DNA of 64,000 nucleotides from an uncultured Paracoccaceae bacterium (GCA_938005545.1 CALKXV010000032.1:171966-235965); one strand, 5' to 3'; shown: positions 28,171 through 37,983, counted from the stretch's first letter. Numbers and translations: made by a program. The notes: generated by a model from the letters alone, not told the origin.

Positions 28171-28884
28171 TCAGCCCTTTTGATCAAAGAGCAATTTATC
28201 GGATTTCGCCTTTTCTTCGTCTGTTTGCTTTCGGTTCCGCATCTCGCTTGCCACATCTGCGCCTTTGGCGACGGCAGGGCGCGCGGCGACGGCATCCAAC
28301 CAACGGGCCAGATGGGGTTTGTCATCAATGGATTGCTCCTGACCTTCCCAAATCTTAACCCATGGCCAAAGCGCCATATCGGCAATCGAATAATCCCCGG
28401 CGACAAAGTCATTGTCGGCCAGTTGTTTGTTCAAAACGCCGTAAAGCCGCGAAACCTCGTTTCGATAGCGATCCTGGGCGTATGGAAGCACATGGGGCGG
28501 GGTTCGCGAGGGCGCATATTTCAAAAAGTGATGCGCTTGCCCGGCCATCGGGCCAACGCCGCCCATCTGCCACATAAGCCATTGTTCAATATTGATTTTG
28601 TCACGTTCGGTGGTGCCATAGAATTTGCCCGTCTTGCGCCCGAGGTATTGCAGAATGGCCCCTGATTCAAAAATCGAAACGGGTTCGCCGTCTGGTCCAT
28701 CCGGATCAACAATCGCAGGCATCCGGTTGTTGGGTGCGATCTTTAGGAAGTCCGCGCCGAACTGGTCACCTGCGCTGATGTCGATCAGATGCAGATTATA
28801 GGGCAGCTCCATTTCTTCCAGCGCAATGGTGATTTTCCAACCGTTCGGTGTAGGCCAATAGTAAAGATCAATGGGGGCGGTCAT
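28171..28884 (-). CDS. Glutathione S-transferase family protein (Ure2p/YfcG-like)
   Basis: A 237-residue GST. The N-terminal thioredoxin-fold domain starts IDLYYWPTPNGWKITIALEE and includes NRMPAIVDPDG (cis-Pro) and SIFESGAILQYL (Glu-Ser glutathione contact). The helical C-terminal domain has the DFVAGDYSIADMALWPW capping motif. The YxxPTPNG start is that of the nu/Ure2p-like group, many of which reduce disulfides. ATG at 28884 is chosen. Confidence 0.88.
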   Translation of the reverse strand: MTAPIDLYYWPTPNGWKITIALEEMELPYNLHLIDISAGDQFGADFLKIAPNNRMPAIVDPDGPDGEPVSIFESGAILQYLGRKTGKFYGTTERDKINIEQWLMWQMGGVGPMAGQAHHFLKYAPSRTPPHVLPYAQDRYRNEVSRLYGVLNKQLADNDFVAGDYSIADMALWPWVKIWEGQEQSIDDKPHLARWLDAVAARPAVAKGADVASEMRNRKQTDEEKAKSDKLLFDQKG

Positions 28885-29066
28885 GGGCGTTTCCTTTCCG
28901 GGGTTTCTGACATGGTGCGGCAATCCCGGCGGAGTTCAAGGGCAATAGAACAGGATTGCGTGAACACTGGCGATCCGGGGTCTTCGAAGCGACTTGCGAA
29001 CCATAGGAGTTGTCGTGCAGCCTTTGAGCACTTATCTGCGATGTCTCACTTGAAAGACCGCAACCC

Positions 29067-29822
29067 GTGACCTCAACACCTGAAATCAGGTTCCCGACTG
29101 CCAACGGTTATATGACCGAAACGACGCGCGCGAAATACATTGCGGCGGCGATCAAATCCGGTGTGCTGCCCAAAGATGCGCACCGAATACCCGAAGTCGT
29201 GTCGTTGGAAGCGCCCGAAAGCACCAACACACCAATCCAGTTTTGGCAGCTGTTTTCCATTTTGGGGCCTGATCGCATCGTTGCTATCGTCGGCGACTTT
29301 TATCAGCGTGTCTTTGCGGATGAGACATGGTTCACATCGGTTTTTGAACGTGTGGGTGGTATGAACCATCACATCAACACCCAGGCCAGCATGTGGGCAG
29401 ATGTGATGGGCGGCGGTCCGTATTATCATGGAGCAGAATTTCGGCTAGGGTTTCATCACACGCATAATGCGCACCAATTGATGACGGAAGACGGCGCCAG
29501 ACGCTGGGTTGCGCTGATGGTCAAGACGCTGGATGCGTCTGAGGCGCATATGTTGGGTGATCCGAGGGTTCGCCTTAGCCTTAATACGTTTCTGAGCCAT
29601 TTTCTGGGTAAATATGCCGAGGATTTTGCGTTCGAAAACCGTGAGACCTTTGGTGAAACCAATCCGGCATGGCGGCGAAAGGTGAATTTCATGAACATGA
29701 CCGCCGATGCCATCGAAGCCATGTCCGAGGAGGAGTTGCGACTTGGTCTTGAAGGGCGCGGTGTGGACGTCAGCGCGGATGCGGACAAAGTGGCTTTGAT
29801 CCGCAAAGCAATGGCCCTTTGA
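29067..29822 (+). CDS. Truncated hemoglobin with N- and C-terminal extensions
   Basis: A 251-residue protein whose middle (about residues 55-185) resembles a truncated globin: a B-helix GDFYQRVFAD with Tyr at the expected distal site and a candidate proximal His in the RLGFHHTHNAHQL segment. Truncated globins bind O2 or NO. A C-terminal helical piece after residue 210 (SEEELRLGLEGRGVDVSADA) looks SAP-like. GTG at 29067 with GAAAG upstream is the likely start; an ATG at 29112 is possible. It converges with ispD. Confidence 0.7.
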   Translation: MTSTPEIRFPTANGYMTETTRAKYIAAAIKSGVLPKDAHRIPEVVSLEAPESTNTPIQFWQLFSILGPDRIVAIVGDFYQRVFADETWFTSVFERVGGMNHHINTQASMWADVMGGGPYYHGAEFRLGFHHTHNAHQLMTEDGARRWVALMVKTLDASEAHMLGDPRVRLSLNTFLSHFLGKYAEDFAFENRETFGETNPAWRRKVNFMNMTADAIEAMSEEELRLGLEGRGVDVSADADKVALIRKAMAL

Positions 29823-29827
29823 CCGCC

Positions 29828-30529
29828 TTAGACCGGCTTTGGGTCTGAAAGCTTAACAAAGGCACGGGCGCGGGCAATGTCAGCCGACGTTGTGATCTTA
29901 TAGTTTTCTGGCGTACCGGGCACTATTTGAACCAGCATCCCCACATTGCGGGCGACCGCGGCGTCGTCCAGGGCAACACCGTCAAAGTTGCGGTGTGCTT
30001 CCAGGATGCGGCTAAAGCGAAACCCTTGCGGGGTTTGCGCGTGCCACAGAACACTGCGGTCTTGGGGGCTGATCGCAAAGCCACCATCCGCGCGCCAGAC
30101 CGCATCAATGGCGGGGATCGCAACGATGGCCCCGTCGTGGATTTCCAGCACTTGCAAGACCTGAACGATCGAGGTGTGTGACACAAAGGGGCGCGCGCCG
30201 TCATGGATCAGCACATGTTCAGGTGCGTCGCGCGCGGCCATCGCTTCCAGACCGGCACGCACGGATTGCGCCCGCGTGTCGCCCCCAAAAGCAGGAGCCG
30301 TCAGCCGCGGATCATCCAAGCCGACAATTGCGTTGGCATAGGCTGTCGCATCCGTTTTCGCGATCACAACCGTTATCTGGTCGATCTCGGGGATTGCAAG
30401 AAACTGGTCGATAGTGTGGCGCAGGATCGCCCTACCGCCGATTTCGACGTATTGTTTGGGTATATCGGTTTGCGCGCGAGTGCCCCTTCCGGCCGCCACA
30501 ATCAGAACAGACGCCACTTTGATCACCAC
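29828..30529 (-). CDS. ispD: 2-C-methyl-D-erythritol 4-phosphate cytidylyltransferase
   Basis: About 233 residues. The N-terminal CTP-binding loop is VLIVAAGRGTRA, with HDGARPFVSH in the middle and the TPQGFR motif later, all as in IspD. It makes CDP-methylerythritol in the MEP isoprenoid pathway. The start is GTG (30529 or 30526); GTG at 30526 overlaps the upstream gene's stop as GTGA, suggesting coupling. ispF is not fused to it, unlike in many alphaproteobacteria. Confidence 0.92.
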   Translation of the reverse strand: MVIKVASVLIVAAGRGTRAQTDIPKQYVEIGGRAILRHTIDQFLAIPEIDQITVVIAKTDATAYANAIVGLDDPRLTAPAFGGDTRAQSVRAGLEAMAARDAPEHVLIHDGARPFVSHTSIVQVLQVLEIHDGAIVAIPAIDAVWRADGGFAISPQDRSVLWHAQTPQGFRFSRILEAHRNFDGVALDDAAVARNVGMLVQIVPGTPENYKITTSADIARARAFVKLSDPKPV

Positions 30530-31446
30530 TCGAACGGGGCAACAATGTTGCGTTTGCCCATCATAAAGGCGTCCGCCACATGGGTGAGGGGGGCAAGATC
30601 CACGTCGTGCGCATTGGTCGCGACAAGGTCTGCAAAGCGTCTGTAAAGGCTGGGGTATTCTTCATGGGGCCCGGTGTCTGTCGATTGACCGTCAATCGCA
30701 AGTTTGGCACCCCCTTCGCTGAGCACGGCTTGCCCGGCATCTGTGTCAATTGTGATGTTCCACTTCGGCGGACCTTGTTCAAGCCAATCGAAAGCACCGG
30801 TGATTTGCGCGCCGTTCGGGTCTTGAAACGTCAGGTCGGCTGCGACCGGTGTGTCCCGGTTCGCCGGAAACGAAAGCGTAGCACTTGATAGGAAAATCGC
30901 GTGCGGCATGACTTCGCTCAGAACCGAAAGCGCGTTGATGCCGGGATCAAAGACGCCCAAACCGCCCGGTTGCCAGATCCAATCTTGCCCCGGATGCCAA
31001 AATCGCACGTCTTCTTTCCAATCCACATGCACTTTGCGGATCGTTCTTTCTGCCAGCCAATCGCGGGTATAAGCCACGGCAGAGGCGTGGCGCGAATGCC
31101 ATGTGGCAAACAGCGACAGACCCTGTTCGGTGGCAATGGCTTCAAGATCGCGGACTTCGCTAAGGGTGGCGCCGGGTGGTTTTTCCAACATGACGTGGCA
31201 CCCTGCCAAAAGTGCCGCGCGCGCATCCGCGTAACGTGCCATCGGGGGCGTGCATAGTGAGACACAATCAATCTTGGGTTCGCCTTCCAGCAGGCTTGCC
31301 AGATCGCCGTAAGCCGTAACCCCGTCGACCGAGGCGTTGCGGCTGGCGGTTGCAACGAGGTCGAAATCCGGATTGGCATCAAGGGCGGGGATGTGCTGAT
31401 CCCGCGCAATTTTCCCGATGCCGACCAAAGCCAGCTTGCTTGGCAT
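30523..31446 (-). CDS. Gfo/Idh/MocA-family sugar dehydrogenase (D-galactose 1-dehydrogenase-like)
   Basis: A 307-residue NAD(P) oxidoreductase. It has a Rossmann start (LALVGIGKIARDQHIPAL), the family EKPPGATLSEV motif with catalytic Lys, and the segments DWKEDVRFWHPGQ and PGGLGVFDPGINALSVL, which I associate with bacterial D-galactose (or L-arabinose) 1-dehydrogenases that form the lactone. ATG at 31446 is chosen. It overlaps ispD. No other galactonate genes are nearby, so the physiological sugar is unsure. Confidence 0.82.
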   Translation of the reverse strand: MPSKLALVGIGKIARDQHIPALDANPDFDLVATASRNASVDGVTAYGDLASLLEGEPKIDCVSLCTPPMARYADARAALLAGCHVMLEKPPGATLSEVRDLEAIATEQGLSLFATWHSRHASAVAYTRDWLAERTIRKVHVDWKEDVRFWHPGQDWIWQPGGLGVFDPGINALSVLSEVMPHAIFLSSATLSFPANRDTPVAADLTFQDPNGAQITGAFDWLEQGPPKWNITIDTDAGQAVLSEGGAKLAIDGQSTDTGPHEEYPSLYRRFADLVATNAHDVDLAPLTHVADAFMMGKRNIVAPFEW

Positions 31447-31676
31447 TGCCTGTTCTTTCCGATCTGGCGCGGTTCCACGATTAGGGGCCTGCGCGATAAA
31501 TGTGATGCATTCACACTTGGTCCCGATTGACTGGACCGTCAAGCGTCGGTTCCAATAAATACCTGGATGGATGATTATCCGAGAAACTCAAATTTGAGTG
31601 CCACTGTGCGATGACGGGACTTTATTCCTGACAGACAGGCGTGCAGGATAGCCATCGGACCTGAAGGATAAGAAGA

Positions 31677-32750
31677 ATGCCAACGCGCGACTATGATCTG
31701 CTTGGGGAGAACAGCGAACGAGCCGTAAAAACCGGCCTTGCATCGGCGGCGTGGTATCACACGGATGTCCCAACGGCCGAGATCAAAGCCTTGATGGTGC
31801 GCCGCGATGGCCCGGCAATTCGTGATTGTTTGATCTATTACGGCGCGCTGATTTTTCTGGGCGTGCTGGCCACGATCCTTTGGCCAACGGGGTGGGCGGT
31901 TCCGGTGCTTTTGGTGTACGGTGTTCTTTACGCAAGTGGCGCTGACAGCCGGTGGCATGAGGCCGGGCATTCTACCGCGTTCAAGACCCGCTGGATGAAT
32001 GACGTGGTCTATCAAATCGCCTGTTTCATGTTGATCCGCAATCCGGTGATTTGGCGCTGGAGCCACGTGCGCCATCACACCGACACCATCATTGTTGGCC
32101 GCGATCCTGAAATCATCACTATGCGACCGCCGGATATTGCGCGGGTTTTCATGCTGTTTATCGGATTGGATTCTGTCCAATCGTTTTTTCGGATGTTTCG
32201 CTATGCAACATCTGGGCCAAATGCGGTGGAGCGCAGTTTCACGCCCAAAAGCCAGCATGGAAAAGTCATTCGGATCGCGCGGATTTGGATGTTGATTTAT
32301 GCGGTGGTTATTGGTGTCGCGCTTTGGACCGGTTCAATTCTGCCGCTTCTACTGGTCGGCGGACCGGTGCTGTATGGGTCGTGGCATTATATTATGACGG
32401 GGCTTTTGCAGCACACGGGGTTGGCCGATAACGTTACCGATCACCGGTTGAATTCGCGCAGCGTTCTGATGAACCCGTTCAGCCGATTTATTTATTGGAA
32501 CATGAATTACCACATCGAACACCACATGTTTCCGATGGTGCCTTATCATGCACTGCCCGCGCTTCATGCAAAGATCGGTCACGATCTGCCGCCGCCAAAT
32601 TCGTCGATCAGCGAGGCTTTGGCCGAGGTGTTCACCGCCCTAAGACGGCAAATGACAGACCCGGACTACCGGATCGAAAAGACGCTACCGCCAAGCGCGC
32701 GCCCCTATCGGCTGGATTTTCACGCCGAAGCTTTGGGGCAGTCGAGTTAA
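31677..32750 (+). CDS. Membrane fatty-acid desaturase-family protein
   Basis: A 357-residue integral membrane diiron protein. The three His boxes are HEAGHST (about residue 97), HVRHHTDT and HIEHHMF, with membrane segments between them. The family inserts double bonds or hydroxyls into acyl chains or related lipids using O2. The 3' end overlaps the convergent malonyl-CoA synthetase gene by four bases. Regiospecificity cannot be read from sequence. Confidence 0.88.
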   Translation: MPTRDYDLLGENSERAVKTGLASAAWYHTDVPTAEIKALMVRRDGPAIRDCLIYYGALIFLGVLATILWPTGWAVPVLLVYGVLYASGADSRWHEAGHSTAFKTRWMNDVVYQIACFMLIRNPVIWRWSHVRHHTDTIIVGRDPEIITMRPPDIARVFMLFIGLDSVQSFFRMFRYATSGPNAVERSFTPKSQHGKVIRIARIWMLIYAVVIGVALWTGSILPLLLVGGPVLYGSWHYIMTGLLQHTGLADNVTDHRLNSRSVLMNPFSRFIYWNMNYHIEHHMFPMVPYHALPALHAKIGHDLPPPNSSISEALAEVFTALRRQMTDPDYRIEKTLPPSARPYRLDFHAEALGQSS

Positions 32751-34258
32751 GACAGAACGTTGGCGTAGGTGTCCCGAAGAATGTTTTTCTGCACTTTGCC
32801 CATGGAGTTGCGGGGCAGTGCGTCAACGATGACAATGTGTTTTGGTTGCTTGAACCGGGCCATGTCGCCAAGGTTTGATGCGATGGTTTCTGGTGAGATC
32901 TGGGTATCGGGTTCAGCCACGACGACAGCCACAACACCTTCGCCGAAATCCGGGTGCGGCACGCCGATCACAGCGCTTTCCAAGACGCCCGGCAGGTCAT
33001 CAATCGCGGATTCGATTTCCTTTGGATAGATGTTGAGGCCTCCGGAGATGATCAGGTCTTTGCTGCGCCCGACAATCTGAAAATAGCCATCCGCATTGAT
33101 CCGCGCCAAATCGCCCGTGATGAAAAACCCGTCTTCGCGAAGCTCTTCGGCGGTTTTTTCGGGCAAGTTCCAATAGCCGGAAAACACGTTCGGGCCGCGA
33201 ACTTCCAACACACCGATTTCGCCTTGCTTCAGGGTTGCGCCCGTTTCGGGATCACAGACCTTGACGTCAACCTCGGGCAGGGGAAAGCCAACGGTGCCTG
33301 CGCGTCTGTCACCGTCATAGGGGTTGGACGTGGTCATATTCGTTTCGGTCATTCCATAGCGTTCAAGGATCGCATGGCCGGTCACGCGTTGCCATCGTTC
33401 ATGGGTTTCGGTCAAAAGTGGGGCCGAACCCGATACGAAAAGCCGCATGTTGCGCGACTGTTCCGCCAGATCGGGCTGGTCAAGAAGCCGGGTGTAAAAC
33501 GTCGGAACACCCATCAGCGCGGTCGCCTTCGGCAGAGCATCCATGATGGCGTTGGCGTCGAAGCTTGGCATAAAGATCGCCGCGCCGCCTGCCATCAGAG
33601 TGATATTGGTGGCCACGAAAAGCCCGTGCGTGTGGAAGATCGGCAGCGCGTGGATCAACACGTCGTTTTCGGTGAACCGCCAAAGCTTGCGCAGGGTGTC
33701 GCTGTTTGAGGTCAACGCACCGTGGCTCAGCATCGCGCCCTTGGAACGCCCGGTTGTGCCCGAGGTGTACAGGATCGCGGCCAGATCATCTGGGCTGCGT
33801 GCGACGGGTAAGGCGGGCGGGGCGACGTTCCGCGCATTCGTCAAAGTGCCGGTTTCATCTGCACCAAGCGTCAGCAGATGGGCAACCTCTGTTTCTTTGG
33901 CGATTGCAGTCAGCGTTGCTTCGTCATCCGGGTCGCAGACAAAGACAAGGGGTTTCGCGTCGCCCAAGAAGTACGACACTTCAGCTGGTGTATAGGCAGG
34001 GTTCAGCGGCAGGAAAACGCCGCCAACCATGATCGTGCCAACGTAGAGTTCCAGCATCGCGATGGTTTTCGGGGCCTGCACGGCCACTCGGTCACCGGGC
34101 GTTAAGCCAAGGTCATGCAGCACGCCCGACATCTTCGCGGCGTTTTCAAAGAAGGCCCCATAGGTCAGTGTGTCACCGGTTCGGTTGTCGTAGAGAAAGG
34201 GCGCGTCATCACGTCCCAAACTCGCGCGTCGAAGGGCTTGGAACAGGTGATTGATCAT
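32747..34258 (-). CDS. matB: Malonyl-CoA synthetase (AMP-forming acyl-CoA ligase)
   Basis: A 503-residue ANL-superfamily enzyme. It has the P-loop YTSGTTGRSKG, the adenylate motif YGMTETNM, the hinge FFITGDLARINADGYF and C-terminal Lys in NSMGKVQK. Segments VGGVFLPLNPAYTPAEV and SGGLNIYPKEIE match malonyl-CoA synthetases. It makes malonyl-CoA from malonate, ATP and CoA. The start overlaps the upstream amidase stop (ATGA). Confidence 0.85.
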   Translation of the reverse strand: MINHLFQALRRASLGRDDAPFLYDNRTGDTLTYGAFFENAAKMSGVLHDLGLTPGDRVAVQAPKTIAMLELYVGTIMVGGVFLPLNPAYTPAEVSYFLGDAKPLVFVCDPDDEATLTAIAKETEVAHLLTLGADETGTLTNARNVAPPALPVARSPDDLAAILYTSGTTGRSKGAMLSHGALTSNSDTLRKLWRFTENDVLIHALPIFHTHGLFVATNITLMAGGAAIFMPSFDANAIMDALPKATALMGVPTFYTRLLDQPDLAEQSRNMRLFVSGSAPLLTETHERWQRVTGHAILERYGMTETNMTTSNPYDGDRRAGTVGFPLPEVDVKVCDPETGATLKQGEIGVLEVRGPNVFSGYWNLPEKTAEELREDGFFITGDLARINADGYFQIVGRSKDLIISGGLNIYPKEIESAIDDLPGVLESAVIGVPHPDFGEGVVAVVVAEPDTQISPETIASNLGDMARFKQPKHIVIVDALPRNSMGKVQKNILRDTYANVLS

Positions 34259-35712
34259 GGGCGGTCTTGTCCCACGATCGGATCAATGGGCCCCAAGGGT
34301 CCTCCCACGGCCATTTCGACGGCGCGCGCAACCGCCAGAACTTTGGCTTCGCCCTGTGGCGGGCCGATAAGTTGCAGACCAATTGGCAGGCCGTCAGGGG
34401 ATAATCCGATGGGAACGGACGCAGCAGGCAAGCCGGTGGTCGTGGCCAGAAAGGCGAACCTGAGCCAGCCGAGGTAATCTTCGTATTGTTCGCCTTCGAT
34501 GTCGTCGATCCATTCGATGCCCAAAGCGCGCGGCATGGCCCCGACCGTGGCGCAGGCCAGAACATCGAAATCTTGCAAAAACTGTTGAACGCTCAGAAAA
34601 ATGCGCGTTCGGTCGACCTGAGCAATCGTCACGTCTTCCAGCGTCAGCGTCCTTGCGTAAGCCAGGTTTTCGCGGATGGTGGGTTTGACTTGTTCGACGA
34701 TGGCATCAGGCATTTGCGCATAACTCGCCGCCATCCCAATCCCGCGCAACCGGCGATAGGTTTTTTCCAAACCTTCGATGTTGGGGCACTCTTCGATCAC
34801 CGCGCCACCTTCTGCTTCTACCTTGGTTAGCGCATCGGCCATCGCCTTTCGGATCACGGGTTCCACGGCACCAAAGCCACCCAGATCAGGCGCATAGGCG
34901 ATCCGAACCTTGGGTGTCGCCTCGATCACAGCCTGCTGGAATGGCGTGGCCGGGGTGGGCAACGAAAACGGCACCGCCGATTCAAAGCCGCACATGGCAT
35001 CCAGAAAAAGTGCCGCATCCCGGACAGATCGCGCCATCGGGCCCATAACGCCTTCGGTGATCCAACCGGCACTTGCGCCAGACGTCAGGGTGGTGGAAAT
35101 CCGTCCGGGCACGGTTCGAAGCCCGACAACACCGCAATAGGCAGCTGGCGTGCGAAGCGATCCGCCATGGTCCGAGCCTTGGGACAGCCAGGTTTCACCC
35201 GTTGCCAAAGACGCCGCCGCACCGCCCGAAGACCCTGCCGCATTCAGGGATGTGTTCCACGGGTTTTTCGTTGCGCCAAAAACCGGATTGAAGGTGTTGG
35301 CGCCTGCACCGAACTCGGGGGTGTTGGTCTTGCCGACCACGATCCCGCCGTTGTCTTCCAAACGTTCGACAAAGTGGTCGGAAAAATCAGGCACGTTGTC
35401 TGACATGGCGGCGGTGCCAAAAGTCGTGCGCACGCCCTTCACACGGTCCAGGTCTTTTATTCCCAAGGGCAGGCCCGCCAGCCAACCGGACGTGTTCCGA
35501 TAATCAAGCTTGTCGGCAGCCTCGTAAGCCCGTTCCGGACACAGGGTTGGCATGGCGTTTATAGCCGGTTCCACCGCGCTGATCCGGGCGAAGGCCGCGT
35601 CCAAAAGGTCCTTCGGCGAAACCTCCCGCGATGCCAGCATAGCAACGGCTTCGTGCGCTTCCAGGCGGCAAAGCTCGGGTCCGGTGAACGGGGCGGGATG
35701 TGTGGTCGTCAT
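34255..35712 (-). CDS. Amidase-signature hydrolase
   Basis: A 485-residue amidase-signature enzyme. The Ser-cisSer-Lys triad is visible: Lys in GLPLGIKDLD, the cis-Ser in SDHGGSLRTPA, and the nucleophile Ser in the AGSSGGAAASLA region. It hydrolyses an amide to acid and ammonia. Coupling to matB by ATGA suggests the product could be malonate, which would make it malonamidase-like, but this is inference and other amides are possible. It lies 83 bases downstream of the GlxA-type regulator on the same strand. Confidence 0.88.
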   Translation of the reverse strand: MTTTHPAPFTGPELCRLEAHEAVAMLASREVSPKDLLDAAFARISAVEPAINAMPTLCPERAYEAADKLDYRNTSGWLAGLPLGIKDLDRVKGVRTTFGTAAMSDNVPDFSDHFVERLEDNGGIVVGKTNTPEFGAGANTFNPVFGATKNPWNTSLNAAGSSGGAAASLATGETWLSQGSDHGGSLRTPAAYCGVVGLRTVPGRISTTLTSGASAGWITEGVMGPMARSVRDAALFLDAMCGFESAVPFSLPTPATPFQQAVIEATPKVRIAYAPDLGGFGAVEPVIRKAMADALTKVEAEGGAVIEECPNIEGLEKTYRRLRGIGMAASYAQMPDAIVEQVKPTIRENLAYARTLTLEDVTIAQVDRTRIFLSVQQFLQDFDVLACATVGAMPRALGIEWIDDIEGEQYEDYLGWLRFAFLATTTGLPAASVPIGLSPDGLPIGLQLIGPPQGEAKVLAVARAVEMAVGGPLGPIDPIVGQDRP

Positions 35713-35795
35713 CGGGTTTCGCTTTTATGGATCGCGCAGGTTTTTGACACTTTGAAGCGCACGCCTGAAAGCTTCAAGGGCATGCGTCTTGGCGG

Positions 35796-36728
35796 TTAAG
35801 CCGCGAGGGCCGCACGCCGCGTCGTACTTGGGGTTTCACCAAACATCTGTCGGTACGCGCGGGTCATGGCCGACGGGTCTTCGTAACCGCACCGTTGTGC
35901 AATTTCGGCCACGCTTTCGCGGGTTTGTTCCAGCCGTCGCCGTGCTTCGTTTAGTCGGATGGTGCGGTAAAGTCGGCTTGGGCTTTGATTGGCGTGGGTT
36001 TTGAAGGCCAGTTCCAGAACGCGTTGACTGACCTCAAGTCTGGCCGCAACGGTGTTGATTTTCAAAGGGTCTTCCAGATGACGCCGCATCAAAGCTGCCG
36101 CAGCACGCACCACTTGGTGGTTTGACATGAGGCGATCCGGTTCCGTTTTGGGATGCCGTTCGCCATACATAAAAAGTGCGGCGACATCCAAGGCCAAGCC
36201 TGCGCCGTGATCCCGTTCGATGAATTCCAGCATCAGCTCCAGCGTTGTCGTCGCGCCGCCACAACTGGCGCGTGCGCCGTCAATGACAAAGCGATCATTG
36301 GAGACGTGAACATCGGGAAAGGTTTCCTCAAACGCGCTGAGCGTGTCCCAATGGGACGTGGCGCGGGTGCCCTCTAACAGGCCAGCGGCGGCCAACAACC
36401 ACGCGCCAGTGTCCAGACCGGCGAGCATTGAAAATCGGTTGGCCGCGGCGCGAAGTTGTCGTCGCCCAAGTGCTGTGTCGTGGCTCAGATGCCCATAGCT
36501 TGGCATGACCAACAACAGATCGCCGCTTTGATCGCCCAAGGGTTCGGGCTGAACCGGCAACCCGCTGGACGACAAAACCGGTTCGCCAGCTCCGCCGAGA
36601 AACGTCCAGCTGTACAGATCGCGGCGCGAAAGTGTGTTGGCCGCGCGCAGGGGTTCAACCGCATTTGCAAGACAGAGCGCCGAAAAACCGGGGTAGAGCA
36701 GAATGGCGATGCGTTTCGTTTTTTGCAT
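35796..36728 (-). CDS. GlxA-family AraC-type regulator with DJ-1/PfpI-like domain
   Basis: A 310-residue regulator. An N-terminal DJ-1/PfpI-like domain (residues about 7-170) with the usual Cys position replaced (LLAAAGLLEGTRATSHW) precedes a C-terminal AraC double helix-turn-helix (residues about 210-305, SQRVLELAFKTHANQSP and VAEIAQRCGYEDPSAMTR). Relatives such as GbdR and CdhR control glycine-betaine and carnitine catabolism. It is divergent from the carnitine-type operon with a 73-base gap, and likely controls it. Confidence 0.88.
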   Translation of the reverse strand: MQKTKRIAILLYPGFSALCLANAVEPLRAANTLSRRDLYSWTFLGGAGEPVLSSSGLPVQPEPLGDQSGDLLLVMPSYGHLSHDTALGRRQLRAAANRFSMLAGLDTGAWLLAAAGLLEGTRATSHWDTLSAFEETFPDVHVSNDRFVIDGARASCGGATTTLELMLEFIERDHGAGLALDVAALFMYGERHPKTEPDRLMSNHQVVRAAAALMRRHLEDPLKINTVAARLEVSQRVLELAFKTHANQSPSRLYRTIRLNEARRRLEQTRESVAEIAQRCGYEDPSAMTRAYRQMFGETPSTTRRAALAA

Positions 36729-36801
36729 GAATTTCGAGGTTTCTGCATGGCTTATATCGCAGGCTAACGCTAATTTCGGACGTGTCGCAAGGGAGACGTC
36801 A

Positions 36802-37962
36802 ATGAATTTCGGATTGAGCGATGAGCAGGAGATGATCGTCTCAACAGTGCGCAGCTTTGTCGAGCGCGAGATTTACCCCTTTGAGGCCGAAGTTGAGCGC
36901 ACGGGGCAAGTGCCTTTGGAGCTTGGTCAAGAGATCAAACAAAAGGTCATTGATCTGGGGTTTTATGCCTGTAATTTCCCTGAAGACGTGGGCGGTGCCG
37001 GGCTTTCCCATCTGGATTTCACGCTGGTCGAACGCGAGTTGGGACGTGGTTCGATGGCGTTGACCCATTTTTTCGGGCGCCCCCAAAACATTCTGATGGC
37101 CTGCGAAGGCGAACAACGTGAAAAATATCTGTTGCCTGCTGTACGCGGCGAACGGATGGACGCGCTGGCCATGACCGAACCTGATGCCGGGTCGGATGTG
37201 CGAGGTATGAAGTGTTCGGCGGTGCGCGCGGGTGGCGATTGGGTGGTCAACGGATCGAAGCACTTTATCTCTGGCGCGGAACACGCGGATTTCTTTATCG
37301 TTTTTGTGGCAACCGGGGTCGACGACACGGCAAAGGGGCCGAAAAAGCGCATCACCTGTTTTCTGGTGGATCGCGGACATCCCGGATTTGAAGTGCGGGA
37401 CGGCTATAATTCGGTCAGCCATCGCGGGTACAAAAACTGCATTCTGGAATTCGATGATTGCCGATTGCCCGATGCGCAGGTTCTGGGCGAGGTTGACGGT
37501 GGGTTTGCGGTCATGAACGAGTGGCTGTACGCGACCCGGCTTACGGTTGCGGCGTTTAGTGTCGGGCGGGCGCGGAGATGTTTTGATTACGCGGTTGAAT
37601 ACGCCGCAGACCGAAAGCAGTTCGGACAAGCGATTGCAAAGTTTCAGGGTGTGAGTTTTCAGGTCGCCGATATGATCACCGAGATTGATGCGGCGGACTG
37701 GATGACCCTTGCAGGCGCGTGGCGGCTGGATCAGGCGCTGCCGGCCAATCGCGAGATCGCATCGGCCAAGGTTTTTGCGACCGAAATGTTGGCGCGCGTG
37801 ACCGACACCACCTTACAGATATTCGGCGGCATGGGCTTGATGGATGATTTTCCCATCGAACGGTTTTGGCGCGATGCCCGTGTTGAGCGGATTTGGGATG
37901 GAACCTCGGAAATTCAACGCCACATCATCGGGCGCGAAGTGTTCCGGCCATTGGGCGCGTGA
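36802..37962 (+). CDS. Acyl-CoA dehydrogenase, probably acting on butyrobetainyl-CoA (CaiA-like)
   Basis: A 386-residue flavoenzyme. It has the motifs ALAMTEPDAGSDVRGM, the FAD/substrate-contacting ADRKQFGQAIAKFQ, IFGGMGLM and a C-terminal VERIWDGTSEIQRHI. Length and context match CaiA-type dehydrogenases that interconvert gamma-butyrobetainyl-CoA and crotonobetainyl-CoA. Substrate is inferred from the caiD-like gene and BKACE-type gene downstream. GGGAGA precedes the ATG at 36802; the frame extends upstream to 36703 but overlaps the regulator. First gene of a four-gene operon. Confidence 0.85.
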   Translation: MNFGLSDEQEMIVSTVRSFVEREIYPFEAEVERTGQVPLELGQEIKQKVIDLGFYACNFPEDVGGAGLSHLDFTLVERELGRGSMALTHFFGRPQNILMACEGEQREKYLLPAVRGERMDALAMTEPDAGSDVRGMKCSAVRAGGDWVVNGSKHFISGAEHADFFIVFVATGVDDTAKGPKKRITCFLVDRGHPGFEVRDGYNSVSHRGYKNCILEFDDCRLPDAQVLGEVDGGFAVMNEWLYATRLTVAAFSVGRARRCFDYAVEYAADRKQFGQAIAKFQGVSFQVADMITEIDAADWMTLAGAWRLDQALPANREIASAKVFATEMLARVTDTTLQIFGGMGLMDDFPIERFWRDARVERIWDGTSEIQRHIIGREVFRPLGA

Positions 37963-37983
37963 TTTGGGGTCGGGTGGTGCGCG

